Below, in pieces: positions 13,113 to 22,691 of a stretch of 31,138 nt of DNA. The notes under the pieces are model-generated. The model searched no databases. It was not told the origin of the DNA and was given only the letters and a program-made list of their open reading frames with translations. The DNA lies in the IMG/VR virus record IMGVR_UViG_3300020478_000040, positions 1-31,138 of that record; one strand, given 5' to 3'. The stretch is from a virus. The first letter of the stretch is position 1, and each line of letters begins with the position of its first letter. The position numbers were made by a program, and so were the translations under genes.

Positions 13113-15272
13113 TTAATACCTCGGTTTAAATTCTCCTTGTTTTACGTCGCCTTTGTTTTGCGCTTTTTCTTTTATATTTGTTAATGTTCCCCCACCAAGT
13201 AAGTGAGAAAATAATATAGTTGCTGTTTTAGTTTTAACACCTATATCTCTTAATTTTGCTAGTTCGCTTTTTCCTTCTTTTGTTGTTAATAATTTTGCCA
13301 AATTTATAGCCATTTTATTTGCTCTTACATCTGTCCACCATTTATTTAAACGTGAAGGCTGATTCCAAATTTGTAATGTTTCAATTGCCTGACCAATAAA
13401 AGGTTTAGCATCTTGTATAAATTCTTGATTTGCTAATTGTTTCCATGCTGTATCACTATTAAAATCCATAGCTTTCATTGTTTGGTTTAATAACATCATT
13501 ACGTCTGCAAATTCCCTACCAAAGCCATCAATTCCTTTAAATGCTTCCAGCATAATATCGCGTTGTCTTTTTGTGCCAAATACTTTTTTATAAAAAGAAC
13601 CACCAAGATTATTAACTGTAAACAGAGTATCGTCTTTTATAACAGACTCAAAAATGTTTTCTAAATGACCTCTAACAAGTTGATTCCATTCATTACCTTT
13701 ACCGTGTTGAAAAAATAATTCTCTTGCATGTTTAACATCAGCAACACTGCTTTTATTTGAGTTAAAAATTATTTTTCCAACATCAGCAAACATATTTTCA
13801 TTTTGTTTAGCTATTTGGTTAACAAAACCACCCTTAATCTTTTCTATGTTTGGAACGCCATGTTCATATATACCTCTTGCTTTAGCGTAATCAGAACTAG
13901 CATTATCCATATTAGCTAAAAGACTTTCTTTAATCTTTGTAAAATTAACAATATTTCCTTTAGCAATAGATGTATCTGTTTTTCCAGCAGAATTAAGAAT
14001 TTGATCTATTTCTCTTTTTATTTGATCTAATGATTGTAAATTTGTTTCTGGAACTAACTGTTTTTGTGTTTGTAAAACACCGCCTTGTGTTGGTCCTTGA
14101 ACTGGAACATCAATTTCTCTAAACAACATGTTTTTTACATTATGTAGTTTAGAAAGAGTATTTCCTTTTGAAACTTTGATTAATTCATCAATAAGATTAA
14201 TGGTGCTTGAAACATCAACATTGTTAACTTGAAATGCTTTATTATAAAGTGCTTTAGCTTTATCTACGAGTATTCTTTCTTCACCTTTGATAACTGCTTG
14301 TGATCCTGCAATAGCTTCTTTAAAAGCTAAATCAGGTGCTATTTCTTTTTCTGATATATTAACAAACAATTTATATACAGCATCTTTAACTTCGCCATTT
14401 CGCATGTGATAAAATGTATTTAAAATTTCATCAGAATTTGGTTTATTAGCTAAAAGTTTTTGTAATTTAATTAATCGCGGATCTCCACTAGATTCAGCGT
14501 GCGTTAATGAAATATTATATTTTTTAGATAAAATATCTATTTTGTCTTTAACATGAGTATTAAATTTTTGAAACCTATCACCAATTTTAAAATTTTTAAT
14601 TCTTGCGGGTAGTTTGCTAATAACTTTTTTTATAGCAGGATTAAGTAAATAATTTGCACTTAATTGACCTCCAAGTTCAATAGCACCAGCCGTACCAACA
14701 TGCATTGCTCTTTGGCCTATTGGTAATTCTTCACCAGTTAATTCGTGAGATAAACCTTGTCTAAAACCTTCGCCCGCCATTCCTAAGCCACCAGCAACAA
14801 AAGGATTTCCACCACTAACTAATGCACCTGCTGTACCAGATACAATTGGTATTGATGGACCTGTTCCTCGTAACATCCATTCATCTATATTTGCTGGATT
14901 ACTTTTTACAGCAGAAAAATTAGGCGTTGCCCAATATAATTTTTGGTCATTGCCTAAATAATAAATTCTACCATCTTGTTGACCAAATCGCCTTATTGCT
15001 TCTTCCATAGGCATGTTAGGAAATTTACTTTTTGCATATGCTTTAACAGAATAAAAACTATCATGCGGTAAAGATCCAACAGCTATACCAGTATTATCAA
15101 TGTAATTATTTTCATGTATTTCTGGGTACATAGCTTGTAATTTACCAGCTTGAGTATCGGTATTACCCGTATCAACATTACCTAATGCGCTTGTATCTTC
15201 TTTTAAAATTGGACCTTTTAATTGTTCATTTTGAATTTCACTGGACCAATCTCTAGCTTGTGCTGTTCCCAT
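13113..15272 (-). CDS. Large internal virion (ejection) protein candidate, 719 aa
   Basis: No enzymatic motif is seen. An N-terminal hydrophilic region with a possible helical domain (KAYAKSKFPNMPMEEAIRRF, about 76-95) is followed by a Gly/Ala/Pro-rich hydrophobic stretch (about 140-170: PIVSGTAGALVSGGNPFVAG) that could insert into membrane. The rest is long, Lys-rich and helical. Size, position just before the fibres, and a hydrophobic glycine segment within a helical protein fit an internal core protein ejected with DNA, as in T7- and P22-like phages. The C-terminus ends KQGEFKPRY. Function is by position. Confidence 0.55.
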   Translation of the reverse strand: MGTAQARDWSSEIQNEQLKGPILKEDTSALGNVDTGNTDTQAGKLQAMYPEIHENNYIDNTGIAVGSLPHDSFYSVKAYAKSKFPNMPMEEAIRRFGQQDGRIYYLGNDQKLYWATPNFSAVKSNPANIDEWMLRGTGPSIPIVSGTAGALVSGGNPFVAGGLGMAGEGFRQGLSHELTGEELPIGQRAMHVGTAGAIELGGQLSANYLLNPAIKKVISKLPARIKNFKIGDRFQKFNTHVKDKIDILSKKYNISLTHAESSGDPRLIKLQKLLANKPNSDEILNTFYHMRNGEVKDAVYKLFVNISEKEIAPDLAFKEAIAGSQAVIKGEERILVDKAKALYNKAFQVNNVDVSSTINLIDELIKVSKGNTLSKLHNVKNMLFREIDVPVQGPTQGGVLQTQKQLVPETNLQSLDQIKREIDQILNSAGKTDTSIAKGNIVNFTKIKESLLANMDNASSDYAKARGIYEHGVPNIEKIKGGFVNQIAKQNENMFADVGKIIFNSNKSSVADVKHARELFFQHGKGNEWNQLVRGHLENIFESVIKDDTLFTVNNLGGSFYKKVFGTKRQRDIMLEAFKGIDGFGREFADVMMLLNQTMKAMDFNSDTAWKQLANQEFIQDAKPFIGQAIETLQIWNQPSRLNKWWTDVRANKMAINLAKLLTTKEGKSELAKLRDIGVKTKTATILFSHLLGGGTLTNIKEKAQNKGDVKQGEFKPRY

Positions 15273-16690
15273 TATCTTATATTCTCCAATGTAAAGACAT
15301 TGTTATCTGGATCGCCATACATTAATAATTTTAATTGTCTTTTGACTTCTGCGTCTATTTCTTCTTCTGATTTAAACTCCCAGTTTTCATCAGCTTTTAA
15401 TTCTGTTTTAATTTCATTACCTATATCATTAACGAATTTATCAACGTTTGCTAAACTCATTATAGCTTCTGGATTTAAGTTGCCATTAGCATCTGTTGGT
15501 ATAGTTAAACCTGAACGTAAAATTAAATTATAACGAATAGTTGACTTCATTGCGTTTTCTAAAATACCATTTAGTTTAGCTTCGTATTCCGTAGGTGAAA
15601 ACTTACGAGGATCAGCAAAACCTTTTAAGATACGTTCAGCTTCCTTTTCTGACATTTGCGCGCCTGTGATACTTTTAATGTAAGCATTTGTCATTTCCCA
15701 TGATTTTTGTTCCCATGAAGAATAATCAGATATTAATTTTTTATCTTCTTCAGATATGTCACCAAAAATATTCCAATCACCCAAACCATCTTGTATTTTT
15801 TTATACCAAACTTTCCATCGTGTTGGTATTGTGCTAAATTCTGGTCTATATAATTCTTGAATTTCTTTAAATCCTTCAAAATTAACACTGTTATTAATTA
15901 TTTGTTGTTCAACGTTTTTCTTAGTTCCTTTTTCCATAGAACCAGAAGCAGAACCGCCAATTTGTAATGTTGTTGATCCGTCTGCACCAGTAGTAAATGT
16001 TATATTCTGACCATTCATTTTAGCCAAAACGTAATCTTGTTTTTCCTCTAATGTTAATTCACGTTTTAAAATATTTTCAAAGTCACGAATATTTTTAGCA
16101 AAAGTTCCTGTGTCATCAGGAATTTGATAAGCATCTGGATTATCTAAAATCTCTTTAACACTAACCCACTGTTTTAATGGATCACCGTTAGTATTTAATA
16201 ATGGTTTAGTATAATCGCTATCCTTATCCATAACCACCATTTCTTTAACAGAAGGAACCTTGTCAATTTTTTTAATTTTCTCCATATAAACGTTAGTAAG
16301 AAAATCAGCACCGTCAACAGCGCCTAACATTTGTGCATATTCTTTTTCATCGGTACTAAACAAATTACTATCCATTAACTTTGAAAAACTATTTTTTTTA
16401 TCTATTTGTTTTTGTAAAGCTAGATTTGTTTGATAGTTTTTTAATTGTTTATCAATAGCAGAGTCATAAGTTTTTGTTCCTTGATCTACCATTTGTTTTA
16501 AAATCATTGCTGTATTAACATTATCCGTTGCAGGACGTGGACCAGCTAAAGCCATTGCGGTTAAACCCGCATCTAACAAACCTCTCCCTCTTGCTTTTCG
16601 CATATTATCAATACCAAGAAGATTGGCCATTTGATTACCTTCAAGATTAGGTAACATCATATTCATTACTTTATTTAATGCATCAGCCAT
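15272..16690 (-). CDS. Internal virion protein candidate, 472 aa
   Basis: The N-terminus contains a short hydrophobic Gly/Ala segment (GRGLLDAGLTAMALAGPRPA, about 35-54), followed by coiled-coil-like sequence (QLKNYQTNLALQKQIDKKNS). A central region and a helical C-terminus rich in Glu and Lys follow. It overlaps its neighbours by 1 base at each end. Together with the 274-aa and 719-aa proteins it forms a three-gene block in the position of the P22 gp7/gp16/gp20 or T7 gp14/15/16 ejection proteins. No homologue can be named. Confidence 0.5.
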   Translation of the reverse strand: MADALNKVMNMMLPNLEGNQMANLLGIDNMRKARGRGLLDAGLTAMALAGPRPATDNVNTAMILKQMVDQGTKTYDSAIDKQLKNYQTNLALQKQIDKKNSFSKLMDSNLFSTDEKEYAQMLGAVDGADFLTNVYMEKIKKIDKVPSVKEMVVMDKDSDYTKPLLNTNGDPLKQWVSVKEILDNPDAYQIPDDTGTFAKNIRDFENILKRELTLEEKQDYVLAKMNGQNITFTTGADGSTTLQIGGSASGSMEKGTKKNVEQQIINNSVNFEGFKEIQELYRPEFSTIPTRWKVWYKKIQDGLGDWNIFGDISEEDKKLISDYSSWEQKSWEMTNAYIKSITGAQMSEKEAERILKGFADPRKFSPTEYEAKLNGILENAMKSTIRYNLILRSGLTIPTDANGNLNPEAIMSLANVDKFVNDIGNEIKTELKADENWEFKSEEEIDAEVKRQLKLLMYGDPDNNVFTLENIR

Positions 16691-17514
16691 TAAAAAATAC
16701 TTCCTAAACCACCAAGTAAAGCACCACCCATTAAGTATGGATTAGCCGAACCTTGTTGTCCTAGCATTTCATAAATACCAGCACCAGCAGAAGCGCCACC
16801 AAGTAAACCCATAATAGGATTTTTAGTAAGCGGTGTTATAGTTGATTGTGATGTGCCAAAAGGACCACCAACACTTGCTTGATATTCTCTTAATTTTTCG
16901 TATGGTTTACGTTGTTCAAATTCATAACGTTTTATTGCATCTTGCAACATTCTTTCTGATAATTCTTCTCTTGCACCACCTACTGTTTGTAGTTTAGCAA
17001 TATCCGAATAATCCATTTCACCTAATTGCGGTGCTTTTGAAGCCATTGCATCCATAACACCACGTTCTTTCATGTAATTATCTGCATAAACTTTAGTAGC
17101 TAAGTCACCTAATGCTTCGGTCATTGTGCCTGTATGCGCGCCACTACCATAACGACCACCTTGTGCAAAATTTGTGTTTACATTGGTTTTAACTTTATCA
17201 GCCATTGTATTAAACAAATTGTTTAAATACGGATTTGTTGACGGATTTAAAAAAGCACCTGACATAACATTATCAGCGTATGTTTGTGATTTGTTAAGTA
17301 AAGGATTACCTTGTAATGCTCTTGCCTTTGCTAATTGTAAAGCTGTTTCTGTTTCTGAAGCAAAAGGAACATAAGTAGCATTTGGGTAATAATTAGGTGT
17401 ACTTGCATTAAATAATTCTTCCGCACGTTGAAAACCTTTTTCTAAATACGGTGATTGAACCTTCCACGGTTCCGTAATATTTTGTGTTGTTTGTGTGCCT
17501 GCACTTTTGCTCAT
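16690..17514 (-). CDS. Small internal virion / ejection protein candidate, 274 aa
   Basis: The protein begins with a Thr/Gln-rich stretch and PWKVQSPYLEKGFQRAEELF, then YYPNATYVPFASETETALQL, SGAFLNPSTNPYLNNLF, and FAQGGRYGSGAHTGTMTEAL at about 110-135. These motifs, ending in a Gly/Ala-rich C-terminus (NPYLMGGALLGGLGSIF) that could insert in membrane, occur in a common marine podophage virion protein located after the nozzle genes. It is a probable ejected protein, with no enzyme motif. It overlaps the next upstream gene by 4 bases. Confidence 0.55.
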   Translation of the reverse strand: MSKSAGTQTTQNITEPWKVQSPYLEKGFQRAEELFNASTPNYYPNATYVPFASETETALQLAKARALQGNPLLNKSQTYADNVMSGAFLNPSTNPYLNNLFNTMADKVKTNVNTNFAQGGRYGSGAHTGTMTEALGDLATKVYADNYMKERGVMDAMASKAPQLGEMDYSDIAKLQTVGGAREELSERMLQDAIKRYEFEQRKPYEKLREYQASVGGPFGTSQSTITPLTKNPIMGLLGGASAGAGIYEMLGQQGSANPYLMGGALLGGLGSIF

Positions 17515-17966
17515 AATAATTCCTTTGTCATAACAATATGTTTTGCTTCATAATCCTTTAGTTTTTTTAACCATCCTTTACGTCCGACTAATTCGATACG
17601 TTTACAATTGTTTTGTTTTGCCCAAGTTTCTACTTGATTGGTCATTTCATCTAGCCAATGTTTCATATTAAAACCACCAGCTAAAAACCAACGGCAAACT
17701 TTAAATTTAGGATAATCAATTATTTGTGTAAGAACGGCTGACTCTACTTTATTTGTCCAGCTTATCCATAATTGCATATCTTTTTTTAAAATACTATCTA
17801 ATAAATTTCTTCCATCATACGAAAAGTCATCATAATATATCCCCCTAAGTAATAATGGTTCTACTTGTCCCCAAATAACTTTTACATTCTTAGGAGGAAC
17901 ATAAGAAATTATTCTATCCGATGATAATGTATTTGTATGTTCTGTCTGTTTGACCATTGTTTGCAT
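17511..17966 (-). CDS. GNAT-like acyltransferase domain protein, 151 aa
   Basis: The C-terminal half reads QVETWAKQNNCKRIELVGRK then GWLKKLKDYEAKHIVMTKEL. This is the beta-strand, RKGW and final strand pattern of the GNAT-like proteins found beside phage tail genes. The central part has SWTNKVESAVLTQIIDYPKF, the strands expected before the acyl-CoA site. The acetyl-CoA-binding Q/R-x-x-G-x-G/A loop is not obvious, so activity is uncertain. The first start at 17966 overlaps the upstream gene by 53 bases; the methionine at residue 4 is an alternative. No good ribosome site decides between them. Confidence 0.5.
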   Translation of the reverse strand: MQTMVKQTEHTNTLSSDRIISYVPPKNVKVIWGQVEPLLLRGIYYDDFSYDGRNLLDSILKKDMQLWISWTNKVESAVLTQIIDYPKFKVCRWFLAGGFNMKHWLDEMTNQVETWAKQNNCKRIELVGRKGWLKKLKDYEAKHIVMTKELL

Positions 17967-18240
17967 GTGTTAAAGTTGCTGTTTGTTTTCCTTGTGCGGA
18001 AACATATAAACTTGTTATTCCTGCCGAAGCGTTAGCTGTTGTTGGCATAAAAACAATAACACTATCACCACCTAAACGTCTATCAGACAACGTAGTTGTT
18101 GTTTGACTAGCGGTTAGTGTGACTGATCCTGTTGAGTTTAGTTTTCCATCTAAGGAATTGTTAACTACAATGGCTAATTGTCGTCGATGTTCTTCTGGTA
18201 TTGGATTAGATAACGGTACAGCTTGAAACTGATTAGCCAT
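17914..18240 (-). CDS. Conserved small structural protein, 108 aa
   Basis: The protein reads EEHRRQLAIVVNNSLDGKLN near residues 16-35, then STGSVTLTASQTTTTLSDRR, SVIVFMPTTANASAGITSLY and ends DRTYKYIIIG. This is a recognisable marine phage protein type, usually next to tail nozzle genes, and probably a small beta-structured virion or fibre-adaptor component. No function is established to my knowledge. Its start overlaps the end of the nozzle-like gene by one base. Confidence 0.6.
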   Translation of the reverse strand: MANQFQAVPLSNPIPEEHRRQLAIVVNNSLDGKLNSTGSVTLTASQTTTTLSDRRLGGDSVIVFMPTTANASAGITSLYVSAQGKQTATLTHANNGQTDRTYKYIIIG

Positions 18241-19724
18241 TATCTTCTTCCTTCGGGCCTTGCATCAACATCAACACCCTGCATATTTGTAAAGTTTCCA
18301 TTTACAATAACTCGTAATCGGTGATACCTTGAATTGGTTCGTAAAGGACAATCACCTGAAGATTTAACTGTTACAGCGCTACCTGTTGTTATAGAGTCTG
18401 CTTGGGAAGAACGTGTAATTGGTGTTACCGTAATCGTTGTATTTTCCCCGTTGGCATCTACTATAGGTCTAGCGTTAATTAGTGTAGATCTTTTTCCTTC
18501 AGCGCCTTCAAATTCTGTTGTATCAACTGTTGCAGTCATAGATCCACCCATAAATTTTCCAAACTTTTTATCGCTTGAAAATCCTGCTAAACCTAAAACA
18601 CCTTCTTGATAATAATAAGAGTCTAAAGGTTTTGGTAAATCATCAATAGAACCCAAAACATCTAAACTTTCTAATGTTGTAAATGCTTCTTGGGAAGCTG
18701 TACCAATAAAATCTAAATCTTGTTCTGAACAAGTTGACCATGAATCCGTTGCATAATTATAAACAACCATTTTATTATTAATGGTTGAACTACCTGTTGC
18801 ACCAGAACCCCTATAAGATACAACATATAAACTATTATTAGTATCAATAGCTGAACATATTCCATCAAAGTTTGACGATAAATCATTAAGAAAAAATTCG
18901 TCAATTTTACCTTTTCCTATTGGTACAACTTGTGAACCGTTAGTAATTTTATAAAATCCGTCTTGAGATAAAAAGAATATATCAGATCCTACATTAGCAA
19001 TAGATCTTGGAGCAAAAGCACCTATATTATCTGCCACCTTAGAAAACTGAAAGATCAATGGAGTTCCAACAAAATCACAACGCCAAATTGCTTTATCTGT
19101 AAAAATAACACCAAAAGACTCACCACCAACAATACCTTGAATATTACCAGTATCAGGTAAGTCTTGATAGTCTGACATAGTAGTTTGTGATACCGTGAAT
19201 GTGGTTGGATCATTTATTCCTGACCATTTTACGCGGTTTGAATATGTGGTGCTACTTTCTATTGTATATCCTGTAAAAACAAAATCTCTTATAACTGCAA
19301 CATATTTAGCTTTTAGTGATACTAAATCAGCAAAAGCTGTTGATGTTCCTTCTACAAAAGACTGAATATTATCAGCAAAGTTAGTAGCAATAACTCTGCT
19401 ACCAAATTGGCAGAAAGACCAAAAGTCACGACTATTTTCTGTAGTTGAATTATTGTAACCTCCTGCTTTTGATTTATCCACGAATACAATACTACTATTC
19501 ATTTGATATAGTTTTGTTGCATCCCCGCAATAATTGGTTGTGCCACTAGAACTTAATTGCGTATGCAATCCACAAGCTGAACCTGTTAATGCTGTTGTTG
19601 TTAATTCTTTAAAAGATGGAAAACTTTTATATCCTTTAGCTAAAGGTATAACGTTATCTACTTTCATGCTTCCTCTATTTTGAAAAGAAGGCATGTCAGA
19701 CATTAACTGCCCGAACTCAATCAT
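18240..19724 (-). CDS. Tail nozzle / DNA-stabilisation-like protein, 494 aa
   Basis: A predominantly beta protein, with FGQLMSDMPSFQNRGSMKVD at the N-terminus, then many short strands with repeated phrases such as SFGVIFTDKAIWRCDFVG, GAFAPRSIANVGSDIFFLSQ and DGFYKITNG, as in a beta-propeller. This is the pattern of P22 gp10-like/SU10 nozzle proteins that close the tail after packaging. It follows directly after the adaptor gene (4-base overlap), as expected. Exact family is not certain from reading alone. The C-terminus NFTNMQGVDVDARPEGRR is typical of this group. Confidence 0.65.
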   Translation of the reverse strand: MIEFGQLMSDMPSFQNRGSMKVDNVIPLAKGYKSFPSFKELTTTALTGSACGLHTQLSSSGTTNYCGDATKLYQMNSSIVFVDKSKAGGYNNSTTENSRDFWSFCQFGSRVIATNFADNIQSFVEGTSTAFADLVSLKAKYVAVIRDFVFTGYTIESSTTYSNRVKWSGINDPTTFTVSQTTMSDYQDLPDTGNIQGIVGGESFGVIFTDKAIWRCDFVGTPLIFQFSKVADNIGAFAPRSIANVGSDIFFLSQDGFYKITNGSQVVPIGKGKIDEFFLNDLSSNFDGICSAIDTNNSLYVVSYRGSGATGSSTINNKMVVYNYATDSWSTCSEQDLDFIGTASQEAFTTLESLDVLGSIDDLPKPLDSYYYQEGVLGLAGFSSDKKFGKFMGGSMTATVDTTEFEGAEGKRSTLINARPIVDANGENTTITVTPITRSSQADSITTGSAVTVKSSGDCPLRTNSRYHRLRVIVNGNFTNMQGVDVDARPEGRR

Positions 19725-20344
19725 GCAACACTCTTAGCTGTCATTTGCAATGGACCTGATGAATGTCGTCCTGATTCGTCAGATGTATTCGCTACTCTTA
19801 CAGCTTCTCTATATAATTCTGCCCATGTTCCTAAACGTTCATCTTGCATTAAAAAAGGTGCTGACTCTAACAAAGAAGCATACAAATATAAATCTGGATG
19901 GTTTGTTAAAATAGCGTTTGATGTATTGTCATCACTTAATGCAGTTGGTTTAGCGTAATACGCCCACTCAATAGAATAATTACTATCAGGTGTTGGACCA
20001 AAGTATAAACGTTCCCCTATTAGTGTTATATACACGGGTTCTCCGCTAGTTACTCCACCATAGTTTCTTGTTAATTCAAATGGTGACATGTAACGTAAAA
20101 CTATTTTAGGTGTTGTATTTAAAGCAACATACTTAAATTCTAAAAAATTTGTTGGCAAGGCAAGATAGTTAGTACCACTTGTTGCTGTTGCCGTCGCCAC
20201 GCTTTCCATAATTCGTAATCTTAGATCTCTACCATGTCTTGCTTCAGCTAAAGCAATAAAATCTGGAATGTGTGATGTTAAATCATCGCGGTTTAAATAA
20301 TTAGCAATTGATGTTTTTAAATTTGCAAAAGTATCTAATGCCAT
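19721..20344 (-). CDS. Head-tail adaptor protein (SU10 / gp6-like), 207 aa
   Basis: The N-terminal helix (MALDTFANLKTSIANYLNRD, then IPDFIALAEARHGRDLRLRI) and NYLALPTNFLEFKYV, GEPVYITLIGERLYFGPTPD and YYAKPTALSDDNTSN are the conserved blocks of phage adaptor proteins of the SU10/P22 gp4-like type. These form a dodecameric ring beneath the portal and carry the tail. The C-terminal DERLGTWAELYREAV helix is also typical. It lies between the 106-aa head protein and the nozzle gene, matching the expected assembly order. Confidence 0.75.
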   Translation of the reverse strand: MALDTFANLKTSIANYLNRDDLTSHIPDFIALAEARHGRDLRLRIMESVATATATSGTNYLALPTNFLEFKYVALNTTPKIVLRYMSPFELTRNYGGVTSGEPVYITLIGERLYFGPTPDSNYSIEWAYYAKPTALSDDNTSNAILTNHPDLYLYASLLESAPFLMQDERLGTWAELYREAVRVANTSDESGRHSSGPLQMTAKSVA

Positions 20345-20664
20345 TAAATTTCTCCGCCATACGTTCTAAAATATTGAAATTCATTACTGTTTAATTTTTG
20401 TTTAACATATTTCCAATCGTTAGGATCAAAAAAGTTTATTCCTTCTTTGCGCCATTGTTCAATAACTACTTTTGGAATACATGCTACATGTTTCATAAAA
20501 TTTCCGCTTTGGTCTATGTGATTCATTTCTATTTTATTTGCATTTAAAATAGGTTGAACATCCTGCTCTTGATAAAGAGTTGTTTTATCTTCTGCTTCGT
20601 CATAATGAAAATATTGACGCACATCTGATGGATTAAAGGGTTTGTTTAATGGTGTTAATGACAT
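20344..20664 (-). CDS. Conserved virion-region protein, 106 aa
   Basis: The 106-residue protein contains DVRQYFHYDEAEDKTTLYQE, then DVQPILNANKIEMNHIDQSG, HVACIPKVVIEQWRKEGINF and ends QYFRTYGGEI. The HYDEAEDK...D-IL-ANK...IP-VVIE-W--EGI...FRT-GG order is a familiar one just after major capsid genes in podophages. I know no assigned function; a head-tail joining role is plausible. It ends at the start of the adaptor gene (1-base overlap). Confidence 0.65.
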   Translation of the reverse strand: MSLTPLNKPFNPSDVRQYFHYDEAEDKTTLYQEQDVQPILNANKIEMNHIDQSGNFMKHVACIPKVVIEQWRKEGINFFDPNDWKYVKQKLNSNEFQYFRTYGGEI

Positions 20665-20683
20665 ATTTTCCTTGGTTTTCTAA

Positions 20684-20703
20684 GGAGGGGAATAATCCCC
20701 TCC
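20684..20703. terminator. GC-rich stem-loop after the major capsid gene
   Basis: GGAGGGG (20684-20690) pairs perfectly with CCCCTCC (20697-20703) around AATAAT, the most GC-rich hairpin in the window. It lies in the small gap between capsid (ending 20715) and the next gene. On the minus strand it is followed by TTAGAAAA, a poor U-tract, so it may be a partial terminator or an mRNA-stabilising 3' end that raises capsid expression above that of the tail genes. Confidence 0.6.
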
Positions 20704-20714
20704 CTTTACATCAA

Positions 20715-21671
20715 TTACGATGTTGTTAAATCAAATACTCCACCACTAGCTTTTTCATTTTCACTAATTAGTGTGTATTCAACGATTAACTGAGATTTTT
20801 GAGAATCTCCTGTCACTGATAAGTCTTGTGATGTGAATGGTCTTAAATAACCAATCGCCCATTTATCAGACTCTAGGACTAGACAATCTCTTGATCTAAC
20901 TAATCTGTTTGGAATAACTTTCATTGAGCCGTAGTCACTACGGTACACATCAAAGTAATCATTGATAGTACCATTGCCATCTACAACACTTCTAGTAGCA
21001 TCTGCTCTACCAGTAAAAGCGTTCATTTTTCTTTTGTTAAAACTTCCAACATGAACAACATCAGGATTTCCACCAGACTCAAAAATTAAGTCTAAGCATC
21101 CTGTGAACATAGCTTCTGTAAAAGCCGCTTGAGTTCCATCAGTTCTAGCATCCGTACCGTTTCCAGTAGGGGAAGCTGGTGAACCAGAAGCACCCATTTT
21201 GTCGTTCGTAGCAATCCAAGATTGGACTGATCCAAGTTCTCTTGCTGTTGAAGCGTTTCCTGCAACACGCCCGTTGTTTAAACCAATCATTGCGTGTTCC
21301 ATATCTTTTTTTAGTTCCTTAGATTTGTGCAACATTTGGAAAGCTTTCTCTTTCTTTCTTCCTGCTCTGTTAACAGCATCTAACGTATTAGATACTACTA
21401 CAGTTTTGTCAGAAATTTGAGTATAATTTCCCACTCTTGTAGTTGCTAAAGAAGCGTCTAAAGTCGCTTCATCACCTTCAATAACTTTGTTATCGGCAAC
21501 GGCACTTAAAGCTAAAGTTTGCCATTCGTGAAAAGTGTTTGTCACTTTTTCAGACTTCAACCCACTTAAAAATGGAGTTTCTGTAACTGCCACTAATGAG
21601 ATTAGGTTAGTCAAATCTTCACGATTACCGATGCTATCGTATGAATCGAAGGTGTTTGTAGGTTGCGCCAT
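20715..21671 (-). CDS. Major capsid protein, SU10/DUF5309-like, 318 aa
   Basis: The N-terminus NTFDSYDSIGNREDLTNLIS, then VAVTETPFLSGLKSEKVTNT, FHEWQTLALS, EGDEA and GNYTQISDKTVVVS with RAGRKKEKAFQMLHKSKELK match the SU10-like major capsid family (PF17236, DUF5309; HK97 fold). The spacing of the DIE-type helix (KKDMEHAMIGLNNGR, about 120-135) and of the P-domain is as expected. Length 318 is normal. A scaffold-like gene lies just upstream and a head-joining gene downstream. A strong stem-loop after the stop probably helps make this the most abundant late mRNA segment. Confidence 0.85.
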   Translation of the reverse strand: MAQPTNTFDSYDSIGNREDLTNLISLVAVTETPFLSGLKSEKVTNTFHEWQTLALSAVADNKVIEGDEATLDASLATTRVGNYTQISDKTVVVSNTLDAVNRAGRKKEKAFQMLHKSKELKKDMEHAMIGLNNGRVAGNASTARELGSVQSWIATNDKMGASGSPASPTGNGTDARTDGTQAAFTEAMFTGCLDLIFESGGNPDVVHVGSFNKRKMNAFTGRADATRSVVDGNGTINDYFDVYRSDYGSMKVIPNRLVRSRDCLVLESDKWAIGYLRPFTSQDLSVTGDSQKSQLIVEYTLISENEKASGGVFDLTTS

Positions 21672-21683
21672 ACAATTTCCTTT

Positions 21684-22682
21684 CTAATTTAGTACGTTCA
21701 TAAACGCATCTAGCATGTCACCTGACTTACCAGACTTAGCGCGTTTAATTGCATCTTTGCGACGTTCGTAGTTAGCGTCATCTTTAGAAACTGGAACCCC
21801 AGACTTAGAAACTTTCGGAACATTTTTTACTTTTTTGTCACCAAGTTTAGCTTTCTTTAATTGATTATATTTCATGCCTTCTATCGCTACCATGACGGTA
21901 CGATGGTCGGTTAACATGCTTAATTCTTGATCGCTAAATCCGATTTCATTTAAGTAATTTTTAACGCCCGCTTGTATTTTTCCTTTTTTAACAGGATCAG
22001 CAAATTCAGGAACTTTTTCACTAAGCATATTACTTTGTGTCGTAACATAATCAGCGTATTTTTTTTGTTGTTCCTTTTCTTGCTTTTCTTGTATTGTCTT
22101 TAGTTCAGCTTCCGCTTGTTGACGTACTTCCTTTTTCTTATCTGCTTCTGCTTTTAATCGAACATATTCAATTGGGTCCTGTTCGTAAACTTTATCCCAA
22201 TCTATATCTTCTTGCTTATCAGATTTAAGAAAAGATTGTAGTTTAACTGCGTAATCATCGCGTTCTTTTTTTACCGCTTCCATTTCAGTTTGCGTTTTAG
22301 AACGTTCATTTTCTAAATTTTTACGTTCGGTTGCTAGCTGATTTGTCTTATTTGAGTAATCGCGTTGACGGCTATATCCATTTTTAAGTTCTTCAAGGTT
22401 AACTTTTTCCTCTTGTCCGTTTATTTTAACGGAATAAAGTTCCTCGGTCCCTTCTGCTGGGGAGTTGTCAGCTTCCTCTAGTTCCAGATCATCTGGAGTT
22501 GGTTCATCGGCGGGTGCGTCTGGTTGTGCTTTCGCGTCCTGTTCATCCGTTGATGTTGGTTGTTCGTTCTCTGCGGTTAGTAAGTTCTCGAACTGACCTA
22601 ATAAATTTTCTTTGGCTTCTGGTTCAGATTGAACCGTTGGCTCTGGAGTAACCGCAGTTTCCGTTGAAGGATTGTCTGCCAT
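21684..22682 (-). CDS. Scaffolding protein, 332 aa
   Basis: The acidic, Pro/Glu/Asp-rich disordered N-terminus (about 1-80) is followed by ELYSVKINGQEEKVNLEELK, a short domain (about 80-110) common in scaffold-like proteins, then a long coiled coil (QLATERKNLENERSKTQTEM onward, about 115-210), and a basic C-terminus (RRKDAIKRAKSGKSGDML). This acidic, coiled, basic-tail layout and its place immediately upstream of the major capsid identify a capsid scaffold. It should leave, or be degraded, during maturation. Confidence 0.8.
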   Translation of the reverse strand: MADNPSTETAVTPEPTVQSEPEAKENLLGQFENLLTAENEQPTSTDEQDAKAQPDAPADEPTPDDLELEEADNSPAEGTEELYSVKINGQEEKVNLEELKNGYSRQRDYSNKTNQLATERKNLENERSKTQTEMEAVKKERDDYAVKLQSFLKSDKQEDIDWDKVYEQDPIEYVRLKAEADKKKEVRQQAEAELKTIQEKQEKEQQKKYADYVTTQSNMLSEKVPEFADPVKKGKIQAGVKNYLNEIGFSDQELSMLTDHRTVMVAIEGMKYNQLKKAKLGDKKVKNVPKVSKSGVPVSKDDANYERRKDAIKRAKSGKSGDMLDAFMNVLN

Positions 22683-22691
22683 TTTTTACCT

